A DNA stretch of 64,000 nucleotides from an uncultured Muribaculaceae bacterium (GTDB taxonomy: Bacteria; Bacteroidota; Bacteroidia; Bacteroidales; Muribaculaceae). Location of the stretch: the NCBI GenBank assembly GCA_947628305.1, contig CANQZG010000009.1:62001-126000 (forward strand), in the 5' to 3' direction. Each line of letters begins with the position of its first letter. Positions within the stretch are counted from its first letter, which is position 1. The notes below the pieces were generated by a model. The model worked only from the letters and a program-made list of their open reading frames with translations. It was not told where the DNA came from and ran no database searches. Position numbers and translations under genes: made by a program. This document shows positions 1 through 8,313 of this stretch, piece after piece.

Positions 1-1289
1 ACGCCAATATCCCCTACGGCGCCAAGCTGTTCTTCAGCGACGGCGACACGGTGAAACAGGGCGATGTCATCTGTGAATGGGACCCGTTCAACGCTGTCAT
101 CGTCAGTGAGGTCGGCGGTAAGGTCAAATATGTCAACCTCGTCGAGAACGGTACGTTCCGCACCGATTATGACGACCAGACCGACCTTAGCGAGAAAATC
201 ATCATCGAGTCCAAGGTCAAGGGCGAAGTCCCCGAGGCACAGATTATCGACAAGAACGGCCAGGTATTGAAAACCTACGCCCTCCCCGTGGGAGCGCATC
301 TCATGGTGGACGACGGCGCGGAACTCCGTCCCGGCGAAATCTTCGTCAAAATCCCACGTGCCACCGGTAACGCCGGTGACATCACCGGCGGTCTCCCCCG
401 TGTGACCGAGCTGTTCGAGGCACGTAACCCGTCCAACCCCGCCATTGTGTCGGAAATCGACGGCGAGGTGACATTCGGCAAGGTGAAGCGTGGCAACCGC
501 GAGATTTCAGTGACCTCCAAACTCGGCGAGGTCAAGAAATATCTCGTGCCCCTCTCCAAGCAGATACTTGTACAGGAGAACGACTACGTGCGTGCCGGCA
601 CACCGCTGTCGGACGGCGCAATCACACCCGCCGACATCCTCAACATCATGGGCCCGACAGCCGTTCAGGAATACATCGTCAACGAAGTTCAGGACGTGTA
701 CCGCATGCAAGGCGTGAAAATCAACGACAAACACTTCGAGGTGATTGTACGCCAGATGATGCGCAAGGTCAACATCCTCGACCCGGGCGACACATGCTTC
801 CTCGAGCAGCAGATTGTCGACAAACGCGCCTTCATGGACGAGAACGACCGCATCTGGGGCAAGAAGGTTGTCACCGATGCAGGTGACAGCGAGAATGTCA
901 AGCCGGGCATGATTATCACAGCCCGCAAGCTGCGCGACGAGAACTCGGCACTGAAACGCCGCGACCTCAAGCTCATCCAGGTGCGTGACGCTGTCCCCGC
1001 GACATCGGAGCAAATCCTGCAGGGTATCACCCGCGCCGCACTCCAGACATCGAGCTTCATGTCGGCCGCATCGTTCCAGGAGACCACCAAGGTGCTCAAC
1101 GAGGCTGCCATCAACGGCAAGGTCGATACACTCGAGGGCATGAAAGAGAACGTCATCTGCGGTCACCTGATTCCCGCCGGTACAGGTCTGCGCGAATATG
1201 ACCGTCTCGTTGTCGGCGGCAAGGACGACATCGACGACATCTTCAGCGAGGCGTCTGAAATCATCGATGTAAACCACATCGAGATGTAA
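1..1289 (+). CDS. rpoC: RNA polymerase beta' subunit, C-terminal part (5' end outside window)
   Basis: The frame is open from the first bases and ends at TAA 1287-1289, giving the last 428 residues or so of beta', the largest catalytic subunit of RNA polymerase. Recognisable beta' signatures are [13 protein letters not shown], the strongly conserved [19 protein letters not shown] block and [13 protein letters not shown] near the end. The in-frame GTG at 51 lies inside the conserved fold and is not a start. Roughly two thirds of the protein, including the NADFDGD active-site loop, lies upstream of the window. A strong terminator follows 35 bases after the stop, so this is the end of its operon. 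The identification is secure. Confidence 0.97.
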   Translation, partial: ANIPYGAKLFFSDGDTVKQGDVICEWDPFNAVIVSEVGGKVKYVNLVENGTFRTDYDDQTDLSEKIIIESKVKGEVPEAQIIDKNGQVLKTYALPVGAHLMVDDGAELRPGEIFVKIPRATGNAGDITGGLPRVTELFEARNPSNPAIVSEIDGEVTFGKVKRGNREISVTSKLGEVKKYLVPLSKQILVQENDYVRAGTPLSDGAITPADILNIMGPTAVQEYIVNEVQDVYRMQGVKINDKHFEVIVRQMMRKVNILDPGDTCFLEQQIVDKRAFMDENDRIWGKKVVTDAGDSENVKPGMIITARKLRDENSALKRRDLKLIQVRDAVPATSEQILQGITRAALQTSSFMSAASFQETTKVLNEAAINGKVDTLEGMKENVICGHLIPAGTGLREYDRLVVGGKDDIDDIFSEASEIIDVNHIEM

Positions 1290-1323
1290 CCCACAGGCAA
1301 CGACTAACTTCCACTATACCTAT

Positions 1324-1361
1324 GCGGTGTCGCACCCCTCACGGGCGCGACACCGCTTTTT
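1324..1361 (+). terminator. Rho-independent terminator of the rpoC operon
   Basis: A perfect 10-bp stem (GCGGTGTCGC at 1324-1333 with GCGACACCGC at 1347-1356) encloses a 13-base loop and is followed directly by TTTTT. It ends the RNA polymerase transcript and separates it from the AT-rich block downstream. Confidence 0.93.
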
Positions 1362-1456
1362 ATATCGCCGACCAATACATTCAACACTAATTAACTTTTA
1401 ATCTTAATACATTATTTATTATTAACAATCGGGGGGGTAATTTTTAATTTTCGTTA

Positions 1457-1464
1457 TACCTTTG
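1457..1464 (+). promoter_or_regulatory. Bacteroidota-type -7 promoter element (TACCTTTG)
   Basis: TACCTTTG matches the -7 consensus TAnnTTTG of the Bacteroidota housekeeping sigma factor. No clear TTTG -33 box is seen at the usual 19-21 base spacing. Transcription would start near 1471, so the GTG at 1464 cannot be the start codon and the ATG at 1497 is favoured. Confidence 0.6.
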
Positions 1465-1496
1465 TGATGATTTATAGCTCATTTAAACACTTCAGC

Positions 1497-2546
1497 ATGA
1501 AGAAAATATCGATACTAATAATATTATTGGCAACAATCATAGCCTGCAATGCCGAAACCTTTACACTGGACTATGTATTCCATTACACTGTCAAAAACAG
1601 GGATGCGACAATGTTAAGAGACCGAAGCGACCCCAATAATGCCTATAGGATTAAATTCACAATCGTCGACAACAACGTGAAAGTCGCAGTGTCAGAGGTC
1701 AAAATCAATGCCAACGGCATAGCGACAACCATAAAACGAATCAAAAACATATCGTTCAATTCCACCGACACCGAGGTGCCGTTGTATGAAACCGGCGACA
1801 TAATCAATTTAGGCAATAGGATACTTCTAGACAAAGAGCAATGCGCTCTCTGTCTAGACATATCCTCAGGTGACATTTATTCAGTCCAAGAACTACTGAC
1901 GGGTATGTATCTATATTCCCAATCGGACGGAAAAAAATGGGCGTCACGCACGCAAGAATACCATCAGACACAATATGACAAACTAATCGCCGCTCTTAAA
2001 AAACTCAAATGGAACAAGTCAGGTGCAACAACGTCCACCGCAACGACCACAACAAAAAACAACACAACGACCGCTATGACTCCAAAATCGGCTGAATATA
2101 CCCGACTGGTCAACCTATTCCTGCACCCATTGGGACTCCCTGAAGACATCCGCGAAATCAACCACCTGAAATTTGAACGCTTCCTCAAACAAAAAGGATA
2201 CGGTTATACTAAAGAACCAGCTGAATTCAGCGGAGGATATTTTTTCATAATCACCAATCCTTCAACCATCAATATCGCAGGAGTAAATCTATCGCTTTGG
2301 ATTAGCTTTGATGATGACGGCAACCAAGTACATTACGATACCATCAATTTAGATTACGTCCAAAAAGAACGATTACGTGACATCGCACTCGACAATGCCG
2401 AAAAAATTGCATCAGCCTTTCGTAACGCCGGATTTAAAAAGAAATCATCCTCCCATATATGTTCATACGAAGCATTCTCAGTGGATGACAATGACTACAT
2501 TGATATCTGTGTTGATAGTTTAAACGATTTGAGTATTGTGTTGTAA
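1497..2546 (+). CDS. Exported protein of unknown function with Thr/Asn-rich linker
   Basis: I do not recognise this 349-residue protein. It opens with MKKISILIILL..., a hydrophobic signal sequence ending at IIACNAE. The cysteine could be a lipobox cysteine, or cleavage could follow CNA. The N-terminal part (to about residue 160) is beta-rich. A low-complexity linker of Thr, Ala, Asn and Lys follows at about residues 170-190, then a second globular domain of about 150 residues. The start at 1497 is chosen because an upstream in-frame GTG at 1464 falls inside the -7 promoter element. Base composition is clearly more AT-rich than rpoC or the PUL, which fits lineage-specific or acquired DNA. It is the first of five consecutive exported proteins. 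Confidence 0.75.
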   Translation: MKKISILIILLATIIACNAETFTLDYVFHYTVKNRDATMLRDRSDPNNAYRIKFTIVDNNVKVAVSEVKINANGIATTIKRIKNISFNSTDTEVPLYETGDIINLGNRILLDKEQCALCLDISSGDIYSVQELLTGMYLYSQSDGKKWASRTQEYHQTQYDKLIAALKKLKWNKSGATTSTATTTTKNNTTTAMTPKSAEYTRLVNLFLHPLGLPEDIREINHLKFERFLKQKGYGYTKEPAEFSGGYFFIITNPSTINIAGVNLSLWISFDDDGNQVHYDTINLDYVQKERLRDIALDNAEKIASAFRNAGFKKKSSSHICSYEAFSVDDNDYIDICVDSLNDLSIVL

Positions 2547-2629
2547 TCACTTCATCGCTAAAATTGATTTTAACGCTTAATTACGCCATCTTTTATTACC
2601 TACATTTACATTCTTTAATTTTACCAATC

Positions 2630-3178
2630 ATGAAGAAATATATCATCCTACCGGTTGTCATCGCATTGACATGCGTTACATTGCCGTTAAATGCGCAGAC
2701 GGTGGCATACGACCTGCCCAAGACATGGGAAATGCAAATGTATAACAGCATCATGAGGACAACCCTGCACGAGGACGGACGTCTCACTTCGGAGACCCTT
2801 TTCGGTTGCTACAATTGCCAGGGGACGGGTATGTGCCAGGTGTGTAAGGGAACAGGCGGCCAATACTGGTATGGCATGGGAATGCAAAGATGCGGGGCAT
2901 GTTTCGGCAGCGGGCGTTGTCGCGGTTGCGGAGGCAAGGGATACACGGTGCAAAGTTCCACCACCAAATATGGCGTGACAGTCGTATATGACGAGAACGG
3001 GCGCATGTATGTCATGAGTGGCCCGGGCGGCAGTTCAAGCCGAGGGCACAGTTGCAACGAGAGACACAAGACCGAGGTCATTGAATACCTGCCCACCTAC
3101 GGTGTCAGTGGTAACGAGAATGTCTACTGCCCCAAATGCAAAAAGACAATGTCACGCCACGTCCATGTCTTAAAATAA
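2630..3178 (+). CDS. Exported small protein with four DnaJ-type CXXCXGXG zinc-binding repeats
   Basis: The 182-residue protein starts MKKYIILPVV... with a signal peptide ending about residue 22 (NAQ). Four CXXCXGXG units follow: CYNCQGTG (residues 60-67), CQVCKGTG (69-76), CGACFGSG (88-95) and CRGCGGKG (97-104). This is the arrangement of the DnaJ/Hsp40 zinc-binding domain, but there is no J domain and no DnaJ substrate-binding domain. A further YCPKCKK pair sits near the C terminus. The likely role is zinc binding in the periplasm or outside the cell, or use of the fold as a protein-binding module. A weak -7-like TACATTTA lies at 2601-2608. An in-frame ATG at 2564 is rejected because it lies before that element and would bury the signal peptide. 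Confidence 0.8.
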   Translation: MKKYIILPVVIALTCVTLPLNAQTVAYDLPKTWEMQMYNSIMRTTLHEDGRLTSETLFGCYNCQGTGMCQVCKGTGGQYWYGMGMQRCGACFGSGRCRGCGGKGYTVQSSTTKYGVTVVYDENGRMYVMSGPGGSSSRGHSCNERHKTEVIEYLPTYGVSGNENVYCPKCKKTMSRHVHVLK

Positions 3179-3222
3179 TACGCCCATAGACACAACTACG
3201 AACTAAAGCATTTATTATTGAC

Positions 3223-4047
3223 ATGAATCACCTTAGAAAATCAGCATTTTTTTTCTTAGTCATTATCTCTACGATGATTATTTCATCTTGCGATGGCGAC
3301 GATGAACCCTCGTCAACCGAAATCAATCCTGAACATCAATGGATATATGGCAACTTACATAACACTTCATGGATACTTTCATCTACAACACATATATACA
3401 ATGTCACCAATTACAACAGGTGGGGTAAAAGTATAATATCATTTTCCGGCACACCTTACAGTGAATCTCACCCAAACTTTTATCGATTCTATATTTCGGG
3501 GTTCGGGGGATACGGATACTACTACGTGAACAAAGACGGTCGGCTCGATTGCCTCAACACGTACTACGTCAACTCTCCCGCTTGTGGGATAGATGCTTCC
3601 GAGGCTGGAGCGTTTGGGAATGTATTCGGGTCAATGATTGATGTCGAAGTATCATTCCCGACTGCCACAGCAATGAAACTTGTTGATAGTTATGGAGAAA
3701 CTTGGACTTTTTACAAGACGACCTATCAAAATGTAGATGGAGGGACGACAGGCAGTGGAGGAGGGCCCTCACAAGAAAAACCCGATGTCGGTTTTTATGA
3801 TTTCACAGCGACAAAAAACTCATTGACAGTATCATACTACATTTACAGCGGCACTGTCAACAGTGCAAGCCTATCATACGGGACTGCCACCCCAAACAAC
3901 AAAACATCGGCCTCCGTTTCCGGGAAATACATAAAAGCCACAATAACAGGATTAAAACCAGGAACATCCTACTACGTCCGCTGCACCATAAACTATCCCG
4001 GGGGCAGCTATTCCACAGAGACTACAAAATGTATCACAAATTACTGA
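3223..4047 (+). CDS. Lipoprotein of unknown function with fibronectin-III-like C-terminal domain
   Basis: The 274-residue protein has a typical Bacteroidota lipoprotein signal, hydrophobic residues ending in MIISSC with C23 as the predicted lipidated cysteine, followed by the acidic stretch DGDDEPSS that is typical of surface-exported lipoproteins in this phylum. The middle is aromatic- and glycine-rich (GFGGYGYYYVNKDG). The last 85 residues contain ATITGLKPGTSYYVRC, the usual F/G strand signature of a fibronectin type III fold. Some members of this kind bind glycans or matrix, but nothing here fixes the ligand. It lies in the AT-rich block of exported proteins. Confidence 0.78.
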   Translation: MNHLRKSAFFFLVIISTMIISSCDGDDEPSSTEINPEHQWIYGNLHNTSWILSSTTHIYNVTNYNRWGKSIISFSGTPYSESHPNFYRFYISGFGGYGYYYVNKDGRLDCLNTYYVNSPACGIDASEAGAFGNVFGSMIDVEVSFPTATAMKLVDSYGETWTFYKTTYQNVDGGTTGSGGGPSQEKPDVGFYDFTATKNSLTVSYYIYSGTVNSASLSYGTATPNNKTSASVSGKYIKATITGLKPGTSYYVRCTINYPGGSYSTETTKCITNY

Positions 4048-4081
4048 AAGCTATAAAAATAACACTCTAAATCAATAAATC

Positions 4082-4537
4082 ATGTCAAAGAAATTTGTAT
4101 TGTATGCACTGACTGCCATAATATTATCTTGTCTGCCATCTCAATCCATGGCACAAATGTCAACGTTCAGTGAAGTCACCAAATCATTCTTCGCAAATTC
4201 CAAGAAGTATTCGATAACGTCACATTTGATTGTAATGTCAGGTCCTGACGGTTTGACAACCTATAATCCCGGAGAATCGACATTCACCGTCAAAAGTGAC
4301 GGTTTCTCATACAGATATAAGGACGGAAGCGGTAAATCATACACCCTCTCACCCAATATCAGGACAGTCACAGTACTAACCTACAACGGAGACGTTCCAA
4401 TGCCAATGTATATTCTTAATGACGGGTCGGCGGTAAGGGCAATCCGATATGAAGACGGTAAATACCAGGTACATCACTATACCAAGAACATCAATTTCGG
4501 AAAATATATTCACACACAAGTATTCACGCTAAAATAG
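4082..4537 (+). CDS. Small exported protein of unknown function
   Basis: The 151-residue product begins with a clear signal peptide (about residues 1-25, ending SQSMAQ). The remaining 125 residues are predicted mainly beta, with tyrosine- and glycine-rich turns (FSYRYKDGSGKSYTL). I do not recognise a family. It starts 34 bases after the preceding lipoprotein and ends 9 bases before the next, so it is probably co-transcribed with both. Confidence 0.72.
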   Translation: MSKKFVLYALTAIILSCLPSQSMAQMSTFSEVTKSFFANSKKYSITSHLIVMSGPDGLTTYNPGESTFTVKSDGFSYRYKDGSGKSYTLSPNIRTVTVLTYNGDVPMPMYILNDGSAVRAIRYEDGKYQVHHYTKNINFGKYIHTQVFTLK

Positions 4538-4546
4538 CATCTTCTC

Positions 4547-5716
4547 ATGAAAAAACTCATAATACCTTTCGGAATCATTTTCTTTGGATTTCTCACTATC
4601 GCATCTTGTACCGACAAGAATGATGAGCCGGATTCTCCTGAATTTATAATCATTGACCCAAATGACGAAGAAGCCATCAGTGCCAGTACGGTGTCCGCAT
4701 ATTATGGACATTGGATTGACTCTAATAAAGAAATCATTTTAAGTCTGAATAGCGATAAATCTTTTGTAAAATATAATCTTAACAATCAAAACAAACGCTA
4801 TTATGATTCTAAAAAAATCGGCACATGGAACTATAATGGCACCCTAAAGTTCTTAATTTTATCTTCAACAAACTATTCTGTTAATCGATTAACCCAAAAC
4901 ACATTAACCATCACTTCCCAAAATGACGGAGAGTTAATGCTGACAAGAATATCTGAAAATCAAGTTCCCATTGAATTTAAGAATTCATCTGACACAAATA
5001 GTAAAAATTCAAAAAAACTTATTGGGAATTGGAGGTGCTCTAAAAAAGACATTGGCTTTTTTAGCAACGGAGAAATGTATATGATGGGGGCAGATGGCAC
5101 CAGTTCCTACAAAGATGGTAAGAATCTATCTGTATATAATTATAAGGTAGACGATAATCAAATTCTTCTTTATGAGCCAGGCAAATCTAAACTATACAGC
5201 GAATACGATTTTCAATTCAGCAACAATGACCAATGCTTGACACTGCTGGATGGCGATAGGGTAATATTTGAATTGAACAACGTGAACCATGAGGATAAAG
5301 CAACATTTGATTATAAAACAGCGCCTTTTAGCAACTATATGTATGTAAACGGAATTTATTATGAGATTGTAAAAATCCAATCTTCTGTTCATCATGCAAC
5401 CGGGTCTGGAGATTCAAACAATAAGACATTTATATTTTTTGGCCCAAACGGCCTAATCAAACCTACCGGATTTTACATTATATATTCCACCCCTTATTAT
5501 GATGGAATAGACGACTGGTATACCGGTTCTTATACAGTCACAGATGGAACTGGCTTCTATAAGTACATAGGAGTAGGTTCCTGGTCTGGTAATGATTTTA
5601 AGTCAGATGGGACTTTCTCAATAAAGCGCAGTGGAAACATTACCACCTATGATTACAATGGTTCATACGGCATGTATTCAACTTGCAAAATTCATGCTGC
5701 ATCTAAACGGAATTAA
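4547..5716 (+). CDS. Lipoprotein with two lipocalin-like modules
   Basis: The 389-residue protein has a lipoprotein signal (FLTIASC, C21) followed by an acidic DKNDEPDSPE segment, the pattern of surface-exposed Bacteroidota lipoproteins. Two similar modules start YGHWIDSNKEIILSLNSD and LIGNWRCSKKDIGFFSNG. The G-x-W start followed by short beta strands is the usual form of the small lipocalin-like domains common in this phylum, but that is a resemblance only. The C-terminal third is rich in Tyr, Gly and Ser. The gene is the most AT-rich in the block. Function is unknown. Confidence 0.75.
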   Translation: MKKLIIPFGIIFFGFLTIASCTDKNDEPDSPEFIIIDPNDEEAISASTVSAYYGHWIDSNKEIILSLNSDKSFVKYNLNNQNKRYYDSKKIGTWNYNGTLKFLILSSTNYSVNRLTQNTLTITSQNDGELMLTRISENQVPIEFKNSSDTNSKNSKKLIGNWRCSKKDIGFFSNGEMYMMGADGTSSYKDGKNLSVYNYKVDDNQILLYEPGKSKLYSEYDFQFSNNDQCLTLLDGDRVIFELNNVNHEDKATFDYKTAPFSNYMYVNGIYYEIVKIQSSVHHATGSGDSNNKTFIFFGPNGLIKPTGFYIIYSTPYYDGIDDWYTGSYTVTDGTGFYKYIGVGSWSGNDFKSDGTFSIKRSGNITTYDYNGSYGMYSTCKIHAASKRN

Positions 5717-5787
5717 GGAATAGTGCAAAATATTTTCCATAATTGAACCTTCCGATTCAAATAATGATATCAATTATTCAATAGGTT

Positions 5788-5832
5788 GTCGCAATCATTA
5801 GGAATAGCCATGGGGATGATTGCGACGCAATC
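5788..5832. repeat. Palindromic sequence in the intergenic region
   Basis: GTCGCAATCAT (5788-5798) and ATGATTGCGAC (5816-5826) are a perfect 11-bp inverted repeat. The right arm also takes part in an overlapping palindrome, GATTGCG-A-CGCAATC (5818-5832). No T-tract follows, so it is not an obvious terminator. It lies between the exported-protein block and the composite repeat at 5841. Confidence 0.6.
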
Positions 5833-5840
5833 ATACAGTC

Positions 5841-5999
5841 CGTGAGGGTGTTGCAAAACTCGCAATAAACATCGTAGGGACGCGCCAACGTGCGCGTCCC
5901 TATATTACAAATAGCTGACAATCTGCAATTTCCTCGGACGCGTCCGTTGACGCGTCCCTACGATTTCTCATAAAACGTCAATTTTGCAACACCCTCACG
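5841..5999. repeat. Composite palindromic repeat (BIME-like), copy A
   Basis: The element is bounded by perfect 18-bp inverted ends, CGTGAGGGTGTTGCAAAA (5841-5858) and its complement (5982-5999). Inside are two REP units facing outward with GTAG feet. Unit 1 is GTAG (5874-5877) with stem GGACGCGC (5878-5885)/GCGCGTCC (5892-5899). Unit 2 is on the minus strand, with stem 5936-5944/5949-5957 and CTAC at 5958-5961. The 30-base core between them, containing AATAGCTGACAATC, recurs inverted in copy B at 7969-8140. The layout matches the paired-REP elements mobilised by RAYT transposases, one of which is encoded at 53921-54487. Confidence 0.85.
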
Positions 6000-6019
6000 A
6001 CAACAGAACACGGCGAATA

Positions 6020-6048
6020 TGGTAGGGTGGTGGTTCCGCGCCCTACCA
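6020..6048. repeat. Short GGTAGGG hairpin repeat
   Basis: TGGTAGGG (6020-6027) pairs with CCCTACCA (6041-6048) around a 13-base loop. The arms resemble the GGTAGGGTG palindrome at 7879-7969 on the other side of the beta-helix gene. It lies just upstream of the candidate ECF promoter at 6081. Confidence 0.6.
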
Positions 6049-6080
6049 ACACACATTTTTTGAAAAAATTTCATGGGGTG

Positions 6081-6110
6081 ACCTATAGATATTTCACGGG
6101 GATGCGTCAT
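6081..6110 (+). promoter_or_regulatory. Candidate ECF sigma promoter ACCTATA-N16-GCGTCAT
   Basis: ACCTATA (6081-6087), a 16-base spacer and GCGTCAT (6104-6110) recur with identical spacing upstream of fecR at 8896-8925. Similarity continues downstream as TTATAGAAAC. CGTC is a known -10 core for several ECF sigma groups (for example Bacillus SigM). The element is 59 bases before the start codon of the T9SS beta-helix gene. I infer control by the ECF sigma factor at 8314. Confidence 0.6.
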
Positions 6111-6168
6111 TAGTTATAGAAACCACTTCTAACGACCTGGATTTAATAAACCAACAAAACATAATAGC

Positions 6169-7770
6169 ATGAAAATTAAACATCTACTCATTTCATTAAC
6201 GGCAATTGCATCCGTAACACCTGCTTTTGCAGCAACCTACTATGTAACCCCCGAAGGTGCCGGAACAAAGGACGGCTCATCCTGGGAAAACGCATTAGGA
6301 GTCGAAGAACTCCAGACCAAAGTCACCACCAACAAAACAGGCGACACTTACAATTTCGCCGGTGGTAAATACAATTTCAACAAGACCCTGCTCGTCTCAT
6401 ATAAAACAGCGGCAAATCTTATCGGAGCAGAAACCGGCGAGCGCACAGTCTTCTCAGGCGATGTAAACGGCGATGGTGTTGCGAGCGAAGGAGACCTATC
6501 ATGTATCGTCCGTATACAGACACAGACCTCTGCAGCATCCTCACCACAACAGCCAGCTTTAATCAAAAACATCGATTTCACATGTGCTTATACTGCATCG
6601 GAAACCAATAGCGATGGGCAACACGAAGTAAATGGCGTAACAGGCCCGGGTGCTTTATTCGTTGACAACAGCTACAATGTAACAGTCGAGAATTGCAATT
6701 TTTACGGGAATAAGGCCACCGGTCTTCTCGGTGGCGCAGCAATACACCTTCGCCGCAGTTTCGTGACATTCAACCATTGTAACATACATGACAACAGCGG
6801 TATATCACGTGGCGGTGCCGTCCGTTTGCGTAGCGATAATGCGACAAAAGGCATCACTACATTTTATGACTGCGCGTTCTATAACAACACTCTGTCCAAA
6901 ACCGATGTGGAGGACAGCGGCCGTAACGGCGGTGCGATTTATCTCGCCCAGGGCAAACAATTGAACATTATCAACTGTACCCTGACAAACAACGAATCCG
7001 ACACCTGGGGTAGCGCGATATATACAAACGGTGCCGGTGACACATTCTCCCCTGTCTTAAACATCATCAATTCGACAATCGCGGGCAACAAAACTGTATC
7101 AGGTGGCGCACAGATTTCAACGACACAAACCGCAAGCATCAAGCTCGTTAACACAATCATCGCAAGCAAATACGAGACAACCGACGCCATCGCATTCAAC
7201 GGCGAAACCGAAAGCCCCAAATTCAGCTTCGAGACAGGCGGTTACAACTTCATAAGCGGCATACGCGACCTCGCGACCACCCCGACCAAAAACCTCGGCT
7301 GGAAAGATACCGACAAACAGGGCGCAGAATATAACTACGCAGCGATTTTCGGGTCAAACGCATTGACCGCCGAAGGGGTGATTAAGCCTAATACATTCTT
7401 TGCCGGTGCAACCGGCGAAGAAGTTACAGCAGCTGTAACTTCATGGGGACTCCCCGCAGGACTTGACCTGACAACCGACCAACTCGGCAACGAACGTGTC
7501 GGCCAAGTGACCCCGGGCGCATACGCTGTCTCCAAGGATAACATCACAACCAATATCATCACCTCAATCGCCGATGACAGCAACGCACGTCTCGTCAACC
7601 TCGGTGCAGGAGTATACGCCATTGAAGGTGTAGAAGGCGTTGTAACGGTCTACAATATCAACGGCGCAACCGTGAAGACCTCGCCGGCATCGTCAATCGA
7701 CCTCGGCGCAATGCCCGCAGGACTCTACATCGTCAAAGCCCAGGATACAATTTTTAAGGTAATGAGATAA
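6169..7770 (+). CDS. T9SS-exported parallel beta-helix protein
   Basis: The 533-residue protein has a signal peptide (residues 1-21, ending PAFA), then a right-handed beta-helix region (about 50-380) with repeated N/G-rich coils such as NVTVENCNFYGNKATGLLGG and LNIINCTLTNNES, as in polymorphic outer-membrane and pectate-lyase-like proteins. The last 65 residues (ITSIADDSNARLVNLGAG... to PAGLYIVKAQDTIFKVMR) form a Por-type C-terminal sorting domain for type IX secretion. It is therefore probably attached to or released from the cell surface. No catalytic residues of a known lyase are obvious. The gene is flanked by composite palindromic repeats and preceded by the same bipartite promoter as the PUL, which suggests it belongs to the same regulon. 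Adhesion or glycan binding is a reasonable but unproven role. Confidence 0.85.
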   Translation: MKIKHLLISLTAIASVTPAFAATYYVTPEGAGTKDGSSWENALGVEELQTKVTTNKTGDTYNFAGGKYNFNKTLLVSYKTAANLIGAETGERTVFSGDVNGDGVASEGDLSCIVRIQTQTSAASSPQQPALIKNIDFTCAYTASETNSDGQHEVNGVTGPGALFVDNSYNVTVENCNFYGNKATGLLGGAAIHLRRSFVTFNHCNIHDNSGISRGGAVRLRSDNATKGITTFYDCAFYNNTLSKTDVEDSGRNGGAIYLAQGKQLNIINCTLTNNESDTWGSAIYTNGAGDTFSPVLNIINSTIAGNKTVSGGAQISTTQTASIKLVNTIIASKYETTDAIAFNGETESPKFSFETGGYNFISGIRDLATTPTKNLGWKDTDKQGAEYNYAAIFGSNALTAEGVIKPNTFFAGATGEEVTAAVTSWGLPAGLDLTTDQLGNERVGQVTPGAYAVSKDNITTNIITSIADDSNARLVNLGAGVYAIEGVEGVVTVYNINGATVKTSPASSIDLGAMPAGLYIVKAQDTIFKVMR

Positions 7771-7820
7771 GAAACTATTATTTATTAGGTTAGAAAGTGG
7801 TATTACACCTAAACATTCGG

Positions 7821-7860
7821 TCAAAGGGACGCTGCCGACAGCGTCCCTTTGATTTTTTTT
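7821..7860 (+). terminator. Terminator of the beta-helix gene, with REP-like stem
   Basis: A perfect 14-bp stem (TCAAAGGGACGCTG 7821-7834 with its complement 7839-7852) has a CCGA loop and is followed by eight T residues. The stem core GGGACGC/GCGTCCC is the same as in the dispersed REP units, so this terminator may derive from one. Confidence 0.93.
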
Positions 7861-7878
7861 GGGGAACGGACAATCAAT

Positions 7879-7969
7879 TGGGTAGGGTGCGGCCATGGCC
7901 GCACCGCAATAGATTGATAATCAATGATAATTCCCGTCATGCGGTGCTGCAGTAGCAGCACCCTACCCA
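7879..7969. repeat. Nested palindrome with GGTAGGGTGC ends
   Basis: TGGGTAGGGTGC (7879-7890) and GCACCCTACCCA (7958-7969) are perfect inverted ends. Nested inside are the 18-bp palindrome GTGCGGCCATGGCCGCAC and the hairpin GGTGCTGC-AGTA-GCAGCACC. It directly abuts composite copy B. The ends resemble the hairpin at 6020-6048, so both repeat types occur on both sides of the beta-helix gene. Confidence 0.75.
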
Positions 7970-8140
7970 GTTCTGCAACATCCTCCGTACCATGGAGCAT
8001 TCAACCTCACTTCAACGGCGGAGGGTGTTGCAGAACTCGCATATTGGCATCGTAGGGACGCGACTACGTTCGCGTCCGATGGAATTGCTGATTGTCAGCT
8101 ATTTGTAATGGAGGACGCGCTCGTTGGCGCGTCCCTACGA
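7969..8140. repeat. Composite palindromic repeat (BIME-like), copy B
   Basis: AGTTCTGCAACATCCTCCG (7969-7987) and CGGAGGGTGTTGCAGAACT (8019-8037) are inverted with one mismatch and match the ends of copy A. Then come a REP with GTAG foot at 8052-8055 and stem to 8078, a core containing GATTGTCAGCTATT, and an opposing REP with stem 8113-8120/8127-8134 and CTAC foot. The core and its two REPs are inverted relative to copy A, while the flanking GTTGCA(A/G)AACTCGCA segment is not. Confidence 0.85.
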
Positions 8141-8191
8141 CAATATATATCCGGCTCCGGGAATAGAACGCGGGATATTAGAAGCTGTTTG

Positions 8192-8199
8192 TATCTTTG
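8192..8199 (+). promoter_or_regulatory. Possible -7 element (TATCTTTG) for the sigma factor gene
   Basis: TATCTTTG matches TAnnTTTG and lies 115 bases upstream of the sigma factor start. No TTTG box is found at the normal -33 distance. The leader 8200-8313 is AT-rich and has two TTAACAAT direct repeats; I see no gene in it. Confidence 0.4.
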
Positions 8200-8313
8200 T
8201 AGGCTACGAAGAAGCGATTTTAACAATATCGGTTTGGATGTTAACAATTATTTTTCTTAAATTTGACCCGTAATAGTGTATAATCTACTTTCCTGACCTA
8301 ATCTCGTGGCCTA

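Noticed and set aside
507-1277. 256-residue minus-strand reading frame opposite rpoC
   Set aside because: It is a shadow of the conserved rpoC frame caused by codon bias, with no start signals and no recognisable protein features.
5841-8140. CRISPR-like repeat array
   Set aside because: The repeats are inverted, unevenly spaced and palindromic, with no regular spacers and no cas genes in the window.
8264-8282. E. coli-like TTGACC...TATAAT upstream of the sigma factor
   Set aside because: The boxes are only about 10 bases apart, and this phylum uses a different promoter type.
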